A stretch of DNA of 5,897 nucleotides, taken from positions 1 through 5,897 of the forward strand of contig JAFGVT010000108.1 of NCBI GenBank assembly GCA_016937825.1, written 5' to 3'. The number at the start of each line of letters is the position of its first letter. The stretch's first letter is position 1. Source of the DNA: Fidelibacterota bacterium (lineage in GTDB: Bacteria; Fidelibacterota; Fidelibacteria; Fidelibacterales; Fidelibacteraceae). The position numbers were made by a program, and so were the translations under genes. Positions 1 to 5,652 of the stretch are shown here, one piece after another. The notes below the pieces were generated by a model, which saw only the letters and a program-made list of their open reading frames with translations, did no database searches and was not told where the DNA came from.

Positions 1-308
1 TCATGAACGGACTGAACCATCTGCGCTACCGGGGACACGATGTCATGGTGCTGCAGCTCCTGGATCCCGCAGAATGGGAACTGGAGCACACGGCGAAACA
101 CCGTTTCATGGACATGGAGAACGGGGAAGAGATCAAACTGGACGTACGGCAGATCCGCGATGAATATCAGCGAAAGATCCGTGCGTTCACGGATGATATC
201 AATTATCGCTGCGGGGAGAACCGGATCGACCATACCCTGATCCTCACGGATCAGGACTGCCGGATCGGCCTGATGAAATTCCTGAAAAAGCGCAACCGTC
301 TCTTCTGA
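1..308 (+). CDS. DUF58 domain protein, C-terminal fragment (5' end outside window)
   Basis: This is the last 101 codons of a DUF58 family protein. The reading frame is open at the left edge (codons start at base 3) and ends at TGA 306-308, so the ATG at base 3 is probably internal. Hallmarks of the DUF58 C-terminus are visible: the 'RGHDVMVLQLLDPAEWE' strand-loop, 'FMDMENGEEIKLD', 'IRDEYQRKI', then 'CGENRIDHTLILTDQD' and a final 'LMKFLKKRNRLF'. These match the end of the von Willebrand A-like fold in this family. Family members usually sit next to a MoxR-type AAA+ ATPase and von Willebrand/BatA-like membrane proteins and are thought to help assemble or activate other complexes; their biochemical role is unknown. 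Those partners would lie upstream, outside this window. No hairpin terminator is visible in the roughly 40 bases after the stop. The family call is firm; the function is not. Confidence 0.87.
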   Translation, partial: MNGLNHLRYRGHDVMVLQLLDPAEWELEHTAKHRFMDMENGEEIKLDVRQIRDEYQRKIRAFTDDINYRCGENRIDHTLILTDQDCRIGLMKFLKKRNRLF

Positions 309-349
309 CAACGGGCTCATTAAGAAATTAGCACAAAAATAATTTCCAG

Positions 350-378
350 TTGACATATAAAATCGGATGACGTAATTT
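350..378 (+). promoter_or_regulatory. Candidate sigma-70-type promoter for the exported hypothetical protein
   Basis: A perfect TTGACA (350-355) is followed after 17 bp by TAATTT (373-378), which matches the -10 consensus at only three of six positions. The region is AT-rich and lies 37 bp before the chosen ATG at 415, in the gap after the DUF58 gene. The -35 and spacing are good and the -10 is weak. Bacteroidetes-type promoters use different motifs, so the call is tentative. Confidence 0.42.
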
Positions 379-400
379 TACTTAATTATGCAACTCTTAA

Positions 401-407
401 AAAGGAG
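401..407 (+). promoter_or_regulatory. Ribosome binding site deciding the start at 415
   Basis: AAAGGAG at 401-407 lies 7 nt upstream of ATG 415. This is a strong Shine-Dalgarno sequence at near-ideal spacing. It falls inside the reading frame if the earlier in-frame ATG at 388 were used, and 388 has no such site in front of it. It therefore argues for 415 as the true start. Confidence 0.85.
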
Positions 408-414
408 AAAGAAC

Positions 415-1332
415 ATGTCAGTTGTAAGGCGCATGCTGTTAAGGTTTGTCATTGTTTGCCTGCTTTTTGCGGGAGGATTAGCGGCTCAGGATCTTGAGGT
501 CATTGCCGTCCATTTCGGAAATCCCGAATATGCAAAGGTCCTGTCTCAGGAAGATTATCCCGGTTTTACCTTTTATACGACCGATGGCTCGTCGTACCGC
601 TACCGCGAGGAACAAGCTCTTGTAATGAAAAGCCCGAACTACCTTGAGGGATACTACGGGGAAGTACCGGAGAAAATGGGTTTTTCAGCCAACTACACAC
701 GGGAAAAGGGAACTCCCGCTCCCTATGTGCGCGGCGTGATCTATCTTGTCGGAACGAACGGCGTGATCACGGCCCAGACCAGCGCCGGACAGAAGTTCAA
801 TGAAACGAATTTTTCCGAGATTTACTATGAAGATTTTGAGATATTAAAAAAGGCCGTTAAGAACCTGAAGAAAGGAAAGGTTGCGACGCCCTTGAAGGAC
901 AAAGACCGCGTCTATTTCAAATCCACCCCGGCAGGTGAACGCGAACCGTATAAAAAATCGGTGGTTGATAAAGAGGGAAAAGGTCTGGTGGGTTGGTACG
1001 TTCCCGAGGTAACCGTTTATGATGCTGAGGGGAAGGAACATAAATTAAATCAATTGACCGAAGGCAAAAATTGCATGCTGGTGTTCTATACGATGGATGC
1101 CGTGCATTACGTGGAAGCCAGCCGGAAAGACGGTACGATACTCAAGGAATGGGATGAGGTCATGCCGGTCAACCGTGCCAAGGAAATGAAGCAGGCCACC
1201 CAGAATCCCGAGGATCCCAAGGCAATGTTGACCTCCTGGGCAAAGACCATGGGTCAATCGGTAAGCGGAACCTACGATGAGTATTCCAGTGTTCTGTATT
1301 TTGCGAAAATGCTTAAAAGCAATTATAAGTAA
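415..1332 (+). CDS. Exported protein of unknown function, possible non-redox thioredoxin-like folds
   Basis: I do not recognise a named family for this 305-residue protein. Residues 1-24 form a classical Sec signal peptide: basic 'VVRRMLLR', a hydrophobic stretch 'FVIVCLLFAGG', then probable cleavage at LAA|Q. C15 is preceded by Val, so this is not a lipobox. The mature protein is therefore expected in the periplasm or outside the cell. Two stretches resemble thioredoxin-fold proteins. One is 'TPAPYVRGVIYLVGTNGVI' (about 100-118), like the cis-Pro strand and 'ID..G.I' hairpin. The other is 'VPEVTVYDAEGKEHKLNQL' (about 196-214) followed by 'MLVFYTMDA', like the entry strand of AhpC/TSA-type proteins. 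The only cysteine in the mature chain is C220, in 'GKNCMLV', and there is no CxxC, so any such fold would be redox-inactive. Residues 141-190 are lysine-rich. The C-terminus (250-305) looks helical and polar. The gene has its own promoter and terminator, suggesting a single-gene unit. The open reading frame, start and export are secure; the fold is inference. Confidence 0.88.
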   Translation: MSVVRRMLLRFVIVCLLFAGGLAAQDLEVIAVHFGNPEYAKVLSQEDYPGFTFYTTDGSSYRYREEQALVMKSPNYLEGYYGEVPEKMGFSANYTREKGTPAPYVRGVIYLVGTNGVITAQTSAGQKFNETNFSEIYYEDFEILKKAVKNLKKGKVATPLKDKDRVYFKSTPAGEREPYKKSVVDKEGKGLVGWYVPEVTVYDAEGKEHKLNQLTEGKNCMLVFYTMDAVHYVEASRKDGTILKEWDEVMPVNRAKEMKQATQNPEDPKAMLTSWAKTMGQSVSGTYDEYSSVLYFAKMLKSNYK

Positions 1333-1353
1333 AGCATTCATTTAAGTTATTGG

Positions 1354-1387
1354 AAAGCACCGGCACTTGCCCCGGTGCTTTTTATTT
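1354..1387 (+). terminator. Rho-independent terminator after the exported hypothetical protein
   Basis: A perfect 10-bp inverted repeat, AAAGCACCGG (1354-1363) with CCGGTGCTTT (1372-1381), encloses an 8-nt loop and runs into a T-rich tail (1379-1387, with one A at 1384). It begins 21 bp after the TAA stop of the upstream gene. The stem is GC-rich at the loop end and the tail is on the + strand, so it should end transcription of the 415-1332 gene and insulate the nuclease gene downstream. Confidence 0.9.
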
Positions 1388-1437
1388 AGTTGGTCAATTA
1401 TTGGTTAAGGAACGGGATTTTCTTTTAATGGCGGATT

Positions 1438-1443
1438 TATTAT
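1438..1443 (+). promoter_or_regulatory. Candidate -10 element upstream of the nuclease gene
   Basis: TATTAT (1438-1443) matches five of six bases of TATAAT and lies 34 bp before the nuclease ATG, downstream of the intrinsic terminator, where a new promoter is expected. No convincing -35 hexamer lies 16-18 bp upstream. The nuclease start itself has only a weak GAAAG (1467-1471) as a Shine-Dalgarno sequence. This is suggestive only. Confidence 0.25.
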
Positions 1444-1477
1444 GTAAATTACAGCGGAAAACGATCGAAAGAAACAG

Positions 1478-3616
1478 ATGAGAAAAAAATACGCCATATC
1501 CTTCATTCTTTTTACCGCCGCCCTGTTGGCGGCCATTCCCGCAGGATATTACGATTCGGCCGACGGCCTGAACGGGAACGATCTCCGGTTGGCATTGCAT
1601 AACATCATTGACGGCCATACCCAAAAAACCTACGATTATGTCTGGACCGCCTTTGCCAGCACGGATGTCCGGCCGGTGGAAACCTACGGTCCCGAAAAGA
1701 TCTGGTGCATGTATACTCACCTTGATTTTGATTACAATGAAGATCAGCAGGGCAATATTTCATCTGACGTGTACACCACCTATAACCGGGAGCATTCCTG
1801 GCCGAAAAGCTGGGCGAATGAAACCTACCCGATGTATTCCGACATTTTTCATCTCTATCCCACGCAGGCATATGCCAACACCTACCGCAACAACAATCCC
1901 TATGGAGAAGTCGGCAGTTCAGTGACCTACACCACGGAAAACGGATCCAAGCTGGGGCAAGCACGGGCGGGACTCGGATTTGCCGGTACGGTCTTTGAAC
2001 CCATTGATGAATACAAAGGCGATCTGGCCCGGACCTATTTCTATATGTCAACGCGGTACTATACCGAAGATGCGGCATGGGATACCTCCGAAATGACCAA
2101 CAAATGCGAGATCAAGGATTGGGCAATGTCCATGCTTCTGAACTGGCATCACAACGATCCGGTCAGTCAGAAGGAACTCGACCGTATCGAGGCGGTCTAT
2201 GCCATCCAGGGGAACCGGAATCCGTTCATCGATCATCCCGAATATGCCGATTCCATCTGGAACCTTGCCAGTCCGACCTTTGCGGCGCCCACGGCCCAGA
2301 CCGCGTCATCTGTATTTTCGAACGGTTTTACCGCGAACTGGTCTGCCGTCAGCGAAGCGAGCGGATATAAATTATACGTTTCCACCTCCAGCGATTTTTC
2401 CTCTCCCGTCAGCGGCTACAACCCCAAGGACGTGGGAAATGTCCAGCATGATGCCGTCAGCGGCTTGATGACGTCCACAACCTATTATTACCGGGTAGTT
2501 GCCTATAAAACGGGTGAAGAGAGCGCCTATTCGAACATCATCACCGTGACGACGTCGGCGCCGGTTGGGAGCGCGGACAGCACGAAGATCTTCTTCTCGG
2601 AATACATTGAAGGATCATCGAACAATAAAGCCCTGGAGATCTATAACGGATCGGGAACGGACATCGATCTGAGCAAAATAACCATGAAATTATATTCCAA
2701 TAGCGCCGTGACCCCAAGCGCGACCGTCACCTTGAACGGAACACTGGGAAACGAAGCGGTGTACGTAGTAGCAAACGCCAGTTCCGCTTCGGCGATTTTA
2801 GCGGTTGCCGACATGTATAATAATTCGGTGATCAATTTCAACGGCAATGACGCGATAGAATTATACTATCATAATGCGCTCATTGATATCATCGGTGTGG
2901 TAAGTACCTCCACGGCGGATTTTGCAAAAGATGTTACCCTTGTACGGAAACCGGAAATTTTGCATGGCAATACGACCTATACCGTTTCAGAATGGAACAG
3001 TTATTCCGTTGATGAGTTCAGCTATCTGGGTTCTCATACCGTGGATAGCGACACCCCCCTTGCGATCAGTTTAAGGACGCTTAGTGCAACATGCATCGAT
3101 GACGCTATTGTATTAAGCTGGTCAACCGCCAGCGAGACGGAGAACGCACTTTTTCAGATCTTCCGCAATAACGAGTTCCTTACGTCTATCCCCGGAGGGG
3201 GAACGACGTCCGTAACGAATTATTATGAATATATCGACAGGGATGTGTTCCCGGGAAACACTTATACCTACATTCTGACGGATGTTGCCTATAACGGAGA
3301 CGTTTGCTTACATGATGAACAGGAACTGACGATCAGTATCCCCGGAAAAAAAAAGAACATTAGAACGGGGAGTGTTTATCCCAATCCGGGGAACCCCGCC
3401 ATGACCCTGCCCCTGGAAGTGCAGGAAGCTGCCGATGTTTCCGTTCTGCTCTATGATATCCGGGGAAGAAAAATGCGTGATGTTCTCAGCGGATATTATA
3501 CCGGCGGGACCTATGATCTCACACTGGATCTTTCCGGCATTCCCAGCGGGGTCTATATTCTGCAGGTAAGATCGGACAAGGTGATCAGCAAACAAAAGGT
3601 TCTCCTGATGAAGTAG
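1478..3616 (+). CDS. Secreted endonuclease I with FN3, lamin-tail and C-terminal sorting domains
   Basis: This 712-residue exported nuclease probably degrades extracellular DNA or RNA for nutrients. Residues 1-22 are a Sec signal peptide (MRKK, hydrophobic core, cleavage near AIPA|GYY). Residues 23-262 are a complete endonuclease I domain (PF04231, Vvn/EndA type, beta-beta-alpha-metal). It has 'REHSWPKSW' at 104-112, where H106 is the expected general base and E105 a metal ligand. 'SDIFHLYPT' at 121-129 is followed by N134, the expected second metal ligand. Further family blocks are 'GDLARTYFYMSTRY' (181-194) and 'WHHNDPVS...RNPFIDHPEY' (223-256). An FN3 domain follows (about 267-361, ending 'YYYRVVAYKTGEESAYSN'). 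Next is a lamin-tail domain (about 368-518; 'SEYIEGSSNNKALEIYN', 'NGNDAIELYYH') and an FN3/Ig-like domain (about 528-622). The last 85 residues carry 'YPNPGNPAMTL', 'LYDIRGRKM' and 'SGVYILQVRSDK', the FlgD-like / type IX sorting domain pattern of FCB bacteria. That domain suggests export across the outer membrane and surface attachment or release. Only a weak Shine-Dalgarno sequence precedes the ATG; the signal peptide supports this start. An A9 tract sits at residues 623-626, just before the sorting domain. Confidence 0.95.
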   Translation: MRKKYAISFILFTAALLAAIPAGYYDSADGLNGNDLRLALHNIIDGHTQKTYDYVWTAFASTDVRPVETYGPEKIWCMYTHLDFDYNEDQQGNISSDVYTTYNREHSWPKSWANETYPMYSDIFHLYPTQAYANTYRNNNPYGEVGSSVTYTTENGSKLGQARAGLGFAGTVFEPIDEYKGDLARTYFYMSTRYYTEDAAWDTSEMTNKCEIKDWAMSMLLNWHHNDPVSQKELDRIEAVYAIQGNRNPFIDHPEYADSIWNLASPTFAAPTAQTASSVFSNGFTANWSAVSEASGYKLYVSTSSDFSSPVSGYNPKDVGNVQHDAVSGLMTSTTYYYRVVAYKTGEESAYSNIITVTTSAPVGSADSTKIFFSEYIEGSSNNKALEIYNGSGTDIDLSKITMKLYSNSAVTPSATVTLNGTLGNEAVYVVANASSASAILAVADMYNNSVINFNGNDAIELYYHNALIDIIGVVSTSTADFAKDVTLVRKPEILHGNTTYTVSEWNSYSVDEFSYLGSHTVDSDTPLAISLRTLSATCIDDAIVLSWSTASETENALFQIFRNNEFLTSIPGGGTTSVTNYYEYIDRDVFPGNTYTYILTDVAYNGDVCLHDEQELTISIPGKKKNIRTGSVYPNPGNPAMTLPLEVQEAADVSVLLYDIRGRKMRDVLSGYYTGGTYDLTLDLSGIPSGVYILQVRSDKVISKQKVLLMK

Positions 3617-3649
3617 GGGGTGAGGCTTCCTTGCCATTTGCCGCCTGAT

Positions 3650-3679
3650 CTCATTCTCAATCTTAATCTCAACCTCAAC
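3650..3679. repeat. Hexanucleotide tandem repeat, five units of about CTCAAY
   Basis: Five contiguous 6-bp units, CTCATT, CTCAAT, CTTAAT, CTCAAC and CTCAAC, fill 30 bp in the gap between the nuclease and hydF. The last two are identical and the others differ by one or two bases. On the + strand the array is pyrimidine-rich with no G; on the - strand it would read as alternating Leu-Arg codons, but no credible gene lies there. It is too short and lacks unique spacers, so it is not a CRISPR array. Function is unknown. Confidence 0.75.
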
Positions 3680-3690
3680 AAATATTCCAG

Positions 3691-3719
3691 TTGGATTTTA
3701 ATCGCATTTATCATAATAT
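3691..3719 (+). promoter_or_regulatory. Candidate hydF promoter immediately before the start codon
   Basis: TTGGAT (3691-3696) and TAATAT (3714-3719) are spaced by 17 bp; an overlapping CATAAT (3712-3717) matches the -10 consensus at five of six bases. Either -10 would place the transcript start at or within a few bases of the hydF ATG at 3726, which fits a leaderless mRNA. No Shine-Dalgarno sequence is visible before that ATG. This is inferred from sequence only. Confidence 0.35.
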
Positions 3720-3725
3720 TCCGCC

Positions 3726-4925
3726 ATGGCAACAGCACCACGCGGAGAGCGTCTCATCATTACATTGCTCGGCCGGCGGAATGTCGGTAAATCATCCCTG
3801 ATCAACGGGATCACGGGGCAGGATATTTCCATTGTTTCCGAGATACCGGGGACCACCACGGATCCGGTCGCAAAGCATTATGAGCTCATCCCCGTCGGAC
3901 CGGTGACCTTTTACGATACGGCCGGAATCGACGATATCGGAGAGTTGGGCGAACAGCGTGTGAAAGCGACCCGGAAAGTACTGTGGCGTTCGGATGTGGT
4001 CATGCTGGTATTCGATAAGGCGGACCTTGATGAACATGACCGTAATACCCTCAACGAACTCAAAGGAATGGATATTCCCTTCGTGATCGTTTTCAACAAA
4101 ACGGACCTCTACACGCCCTCGGCAGATACCCTTGCTTTTTTGCTTCACCGGGAGCTCCCGTTTGTTACGGTCTCTTCCATGAATGCCGACGATATGTTCG
4201 CGCTGAGAAAAAAACTCATTGAACTTGTTCCGGACTATTTTAAGAACGAAGCGGTGATCATCGGGGATATCATCAGCCCCGGAGATTTTGTGGTCTGCAT
4301 TGTTCCCATTGATCTGTCTGCCCCCAAGGGCCGCATCATTTTGCCGCAGGTGCAGGTGATCCGCGAGATCCTGGACCGTGACGCCATCGCCATCACGGTC
4401 AAGGAGAACGAGATCAAGTCGGTATTTGCGAGCCTTTCAAAAAAACCCGTTTTGGCGATCACGGATTCCCAGGCGGTCCTCAAGGCGGCCGCAGATGTTC
4501 CTGAAGATGTTCCCTTCACCACTTTCTCGACTGCCTTTGCACGCTATAAGGCTGACCTGTCCGTTCTGCTGGACGGCTTAAAACATCTTGACACACTCAA
4601 AGACGGGGACCGGGTCATGATCGCGGAAGCCTGTTCCCATCACGTGGAATGCGATGATATCGGCCGCTACAAGATCCCCAAATGGATTGAGGCATATACC
4701 GGAAAGAAAATAAATTTCGACATTATGTCCGGACATGATTATCCCGACGACCTGACACCCTATCAGCTGATCGTCCATTGCGGCGGTTGCATGATCACCG
4801 GCCTTGAATACAAACGTAGGATCCGGCAGGCACAGGCACAGGACGTGCCGATCACCAATTACGGGATCCTCATTTCTAAGACCCAAGGTCTGCTCGAACG
4901 GGTAATCCGTCCCTTTGGCTTTTAA
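3726..4925 (+). CDS. hydF: [FeFe]-hydrogenase H-cluster maturation GTPase HydF
   Basis: HydF is the cytoplasmic scaffold on which HydE and HydG build the 2Fe subcluster of the [FeFe]-hydrogenase active site before transfer to the apo-enzyme HydA. The 399-residue length is usual for the family. The N-terminal GTPase domain (about 1-170) has all motifs: G1 'GRRNVGKS' 16-23, G2 in 'PGTTTDP' 41-47, G3 'DTAG' 64-67, G4 'NKTD' 124-127 and G5 'SS' 150-151. A middle dimerisation domain follows (about 175-265, including 'GDFVVCIVPIDLSAPKGR'). The C-terminal iron-sulfur domain has the CxH...HCxxC signature: C303 and H305 in 'EACSHH', then H351, C352 and C355 in 'HCGGC', with 45 residues between H305 and H351. 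The start MATAPRGERL fits the family N-terminus, although no Shine-Dalgarno sequence precedes it. HydE, HydG and a hydrogenase are not in the window, so this gene stands apart from its partners here. Its stop lies 8 bp from the stop of the convergent DUF2461 gene. Confidence 0.97.
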   Translation: MATAPRGERLIITLLGRRNVGKSSLINGITGQDISIVSEIPGTTTDPVAKHYELIPVGPVTFYDTAGIDDIGELGEQRVKATRKVLWRSDVVMLVFDKADLDEHDRNTLNELKGMDIPFVIVFNKTDLYTPSADTLAFLLHRELPFVTVSSMNADDMFALRKKLIELVPDYFKNEAVIIGDIISPGDFVVCIVPIDLSAPKGRIILPQVQVIREILDRDAIAITVKENEIKSVFASLSKKPVLAITDSQAVLKAAADVPEDVPFTTFSTAFARYKADLSVLLDGLKHLDTLKDGDRVMIAEACSHHVECDDIGRYKIPKWIEAYTGKKINFDIMSGHDYPDDLTPYQLIVHCGGCMITGLEYKRRIRQAQAQDVPITNYGILISKTQGLLERVIRPFGF

Positions 4926-4933
4926 AACCCGAC

Positions 4934-5617
4934 TCAGCTTTTTAGAAGACTGCTCTCCATCCAATAATGATATAAAGGCGCAAGCTCCGTAAACCGCCGC
5001 CCGAGGTGGGCGACAAGCGCTTCGGAAAAGAACAGCTTATCCGGTTCGCACCTGCAAATAAGATACATGTTCTTTCGCTGGTACCAATCCTGAATGTCTT
5101 CCGGCAGTCCCGATGCGATCCTGCGTTTGTAAAGGCTTCCCTCAAGCCGGAAGGGAGGATCACCCGGATAAAAAGCGATCACCTCACGGAACAATGAGAC
5201 CTTGCTGTTGATCCTGTCGCGGAATTGTCGCAGAGTTGCCGGACTGGCCTGATAAAACCCCATTCCATAAGTAAATTGCACCGGTGTTATCTCGAACCAC
5301 CAGCTTGGAATATCATGCCATTCTTTTTGGGGACGTTTAAAATTTATCCACATATTGCTTCGCAACAGGGTCTTGTCGCTTGAAAACCGGGTGTCGCGGT
5401 AAATACGGGAGATCGTCTTGTTGACGACGGGACGCAGTTCAAGTTCGGGATCGATATCGTGCATCACGGGACTGAGGTCCATGACCAGTTTGCGCAGAGG
5501 CGTAAGGATCAGCTTTTCATAGTCGGCGCGGTGCGCCTCGAACCAGACTCTGTTGTTATTCCGTTCAACTGACTGAAGGAAGCTTTGGGCTTCGGGTGAA
5601 AAGCCGGTAAAAAGCAT
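4934..5617 (-). CDS. DUF2461 / TIGR02453 family protein
   Basis: This 227-residue soluble protein belongs to the DUF2461 (TIGR02453) family, which is widespread in bacteria and of unknown biochemical function. The family blocks are clear: 'FTGFSPEAQSFLQSVERNNN' at 3-22, 'VWFEAHRADYE' 24-34, 'ISRIYRDTRFSSDKT' 69-83, and 'GMGFYQASPATLRQFRDRI' 118-136. The usual 'DKTPYK' is 'DKTLLR' here. No signal peptide or membrane segment is visible. I chose the ATG at 5617 because the family start MLFTGFSP follows directly and an AGGA (5625-5628) lies 7 nt upstream. The frame stays open up to 5746, but that extension overlaps the end of the upstream oxidoreductase gene and does not look like family sequence. 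The gene follows that oxidoreductase by 35 bp, so the two are probably co-transcribed. It converges on hydF with an 8-bp gap and no visible terminator between them. Confidence 0.93.
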   Translation of the reverse strand: MLFTGFSPEAQSFLQSVERNNNRVWFEAHRADYEKLILTPLRKLVMDLSPVMHDIDPELELRPVVNKTISRIYRDTRFSSDKTLLRSNMWINFKRPQKEWHDIPSWWFEITPVQFTYGMGFYQASPATLRQFRDRINSKVSLFREVIAFYPGDPPFRLEGSLYKRRIASGLPEDIQDWYQRKNMYLICRCEPDKLFFSEALVAHLGRRFTELAPLYHYWMESSLLKS

Positions 5618-5624
5618 GGTTGTT

Positions 5625-5628
5625 TCCT
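5625..5628 (-). promoter_or_regulatory. Ribosome binding site deciding the DUF2461 start
   Basis: On the - strand, AGGA in the context GCAGGAAACAACC lies 7 nt before the ATG at 5617. It lies in the short gap after the oxidoreductase stop and supports the internal ATG over the much longer upstream extension of the frame. Confidence 0.7.
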
Positions 5629-5652
5629 GCCCGCGATTCTCGATTAGGGGAC

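Noticed and set aside
372..381. Short inverted repeat GTAA-TT-TTAC over the candidate -10 region, as an operator
   Set aside because: A 4-bp arm in AT-rich sequence is easily due to chance and matches no operator I know.
388..414. Earlier in-frame ATG at 388 as the start of the exported hypothetical protein
   Set aside because: It has no Shine-Dalgarno sequence, would add 'MQLLKRRKN' before an already complete signal peptide, and would place the strong AAAGGAG inside the coding region. The ATG at 415 is better.
415..490. Lipoprotein signal in the exported hypothetical protein (Cys at residue 15)
   Set aside because: The residues before C15 are Val-Ile-Val, lacking the small residue required at -1, and the Cys is inside the hydrophobic core rather than at its end.
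1605..2078. 157-codon open frame on the - strand opposite the nuclease domain
   Set aside because: It lies wholly inside the strongly conserved endonuclease I coding region and has a Cys/Arg/Trp-rich composition typical of an antisense shadow.
3617..3660. Possible terminator hairpin after the nuclease (TGAGGC with GCCTGA)
   Set aside because: The arms are short and mismatched, with a long loop and no T-rich tail.
3553..3741. Small - strand open frame containing a Leu-Arg repeat
   Set aside because: The Leu-Arg run is simply the reverse translation of the CTCAAY hexamer array, and the frame runs into the end of the nuclease gene. I see no support for a real protein.
4578..4964. 128-codon open frame on the - strand opposite the end of hydF
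   Set aside because: It overlaps the cluster-binding domain of HydF, whose motifs are intact, and its sequence shows no protein family features.
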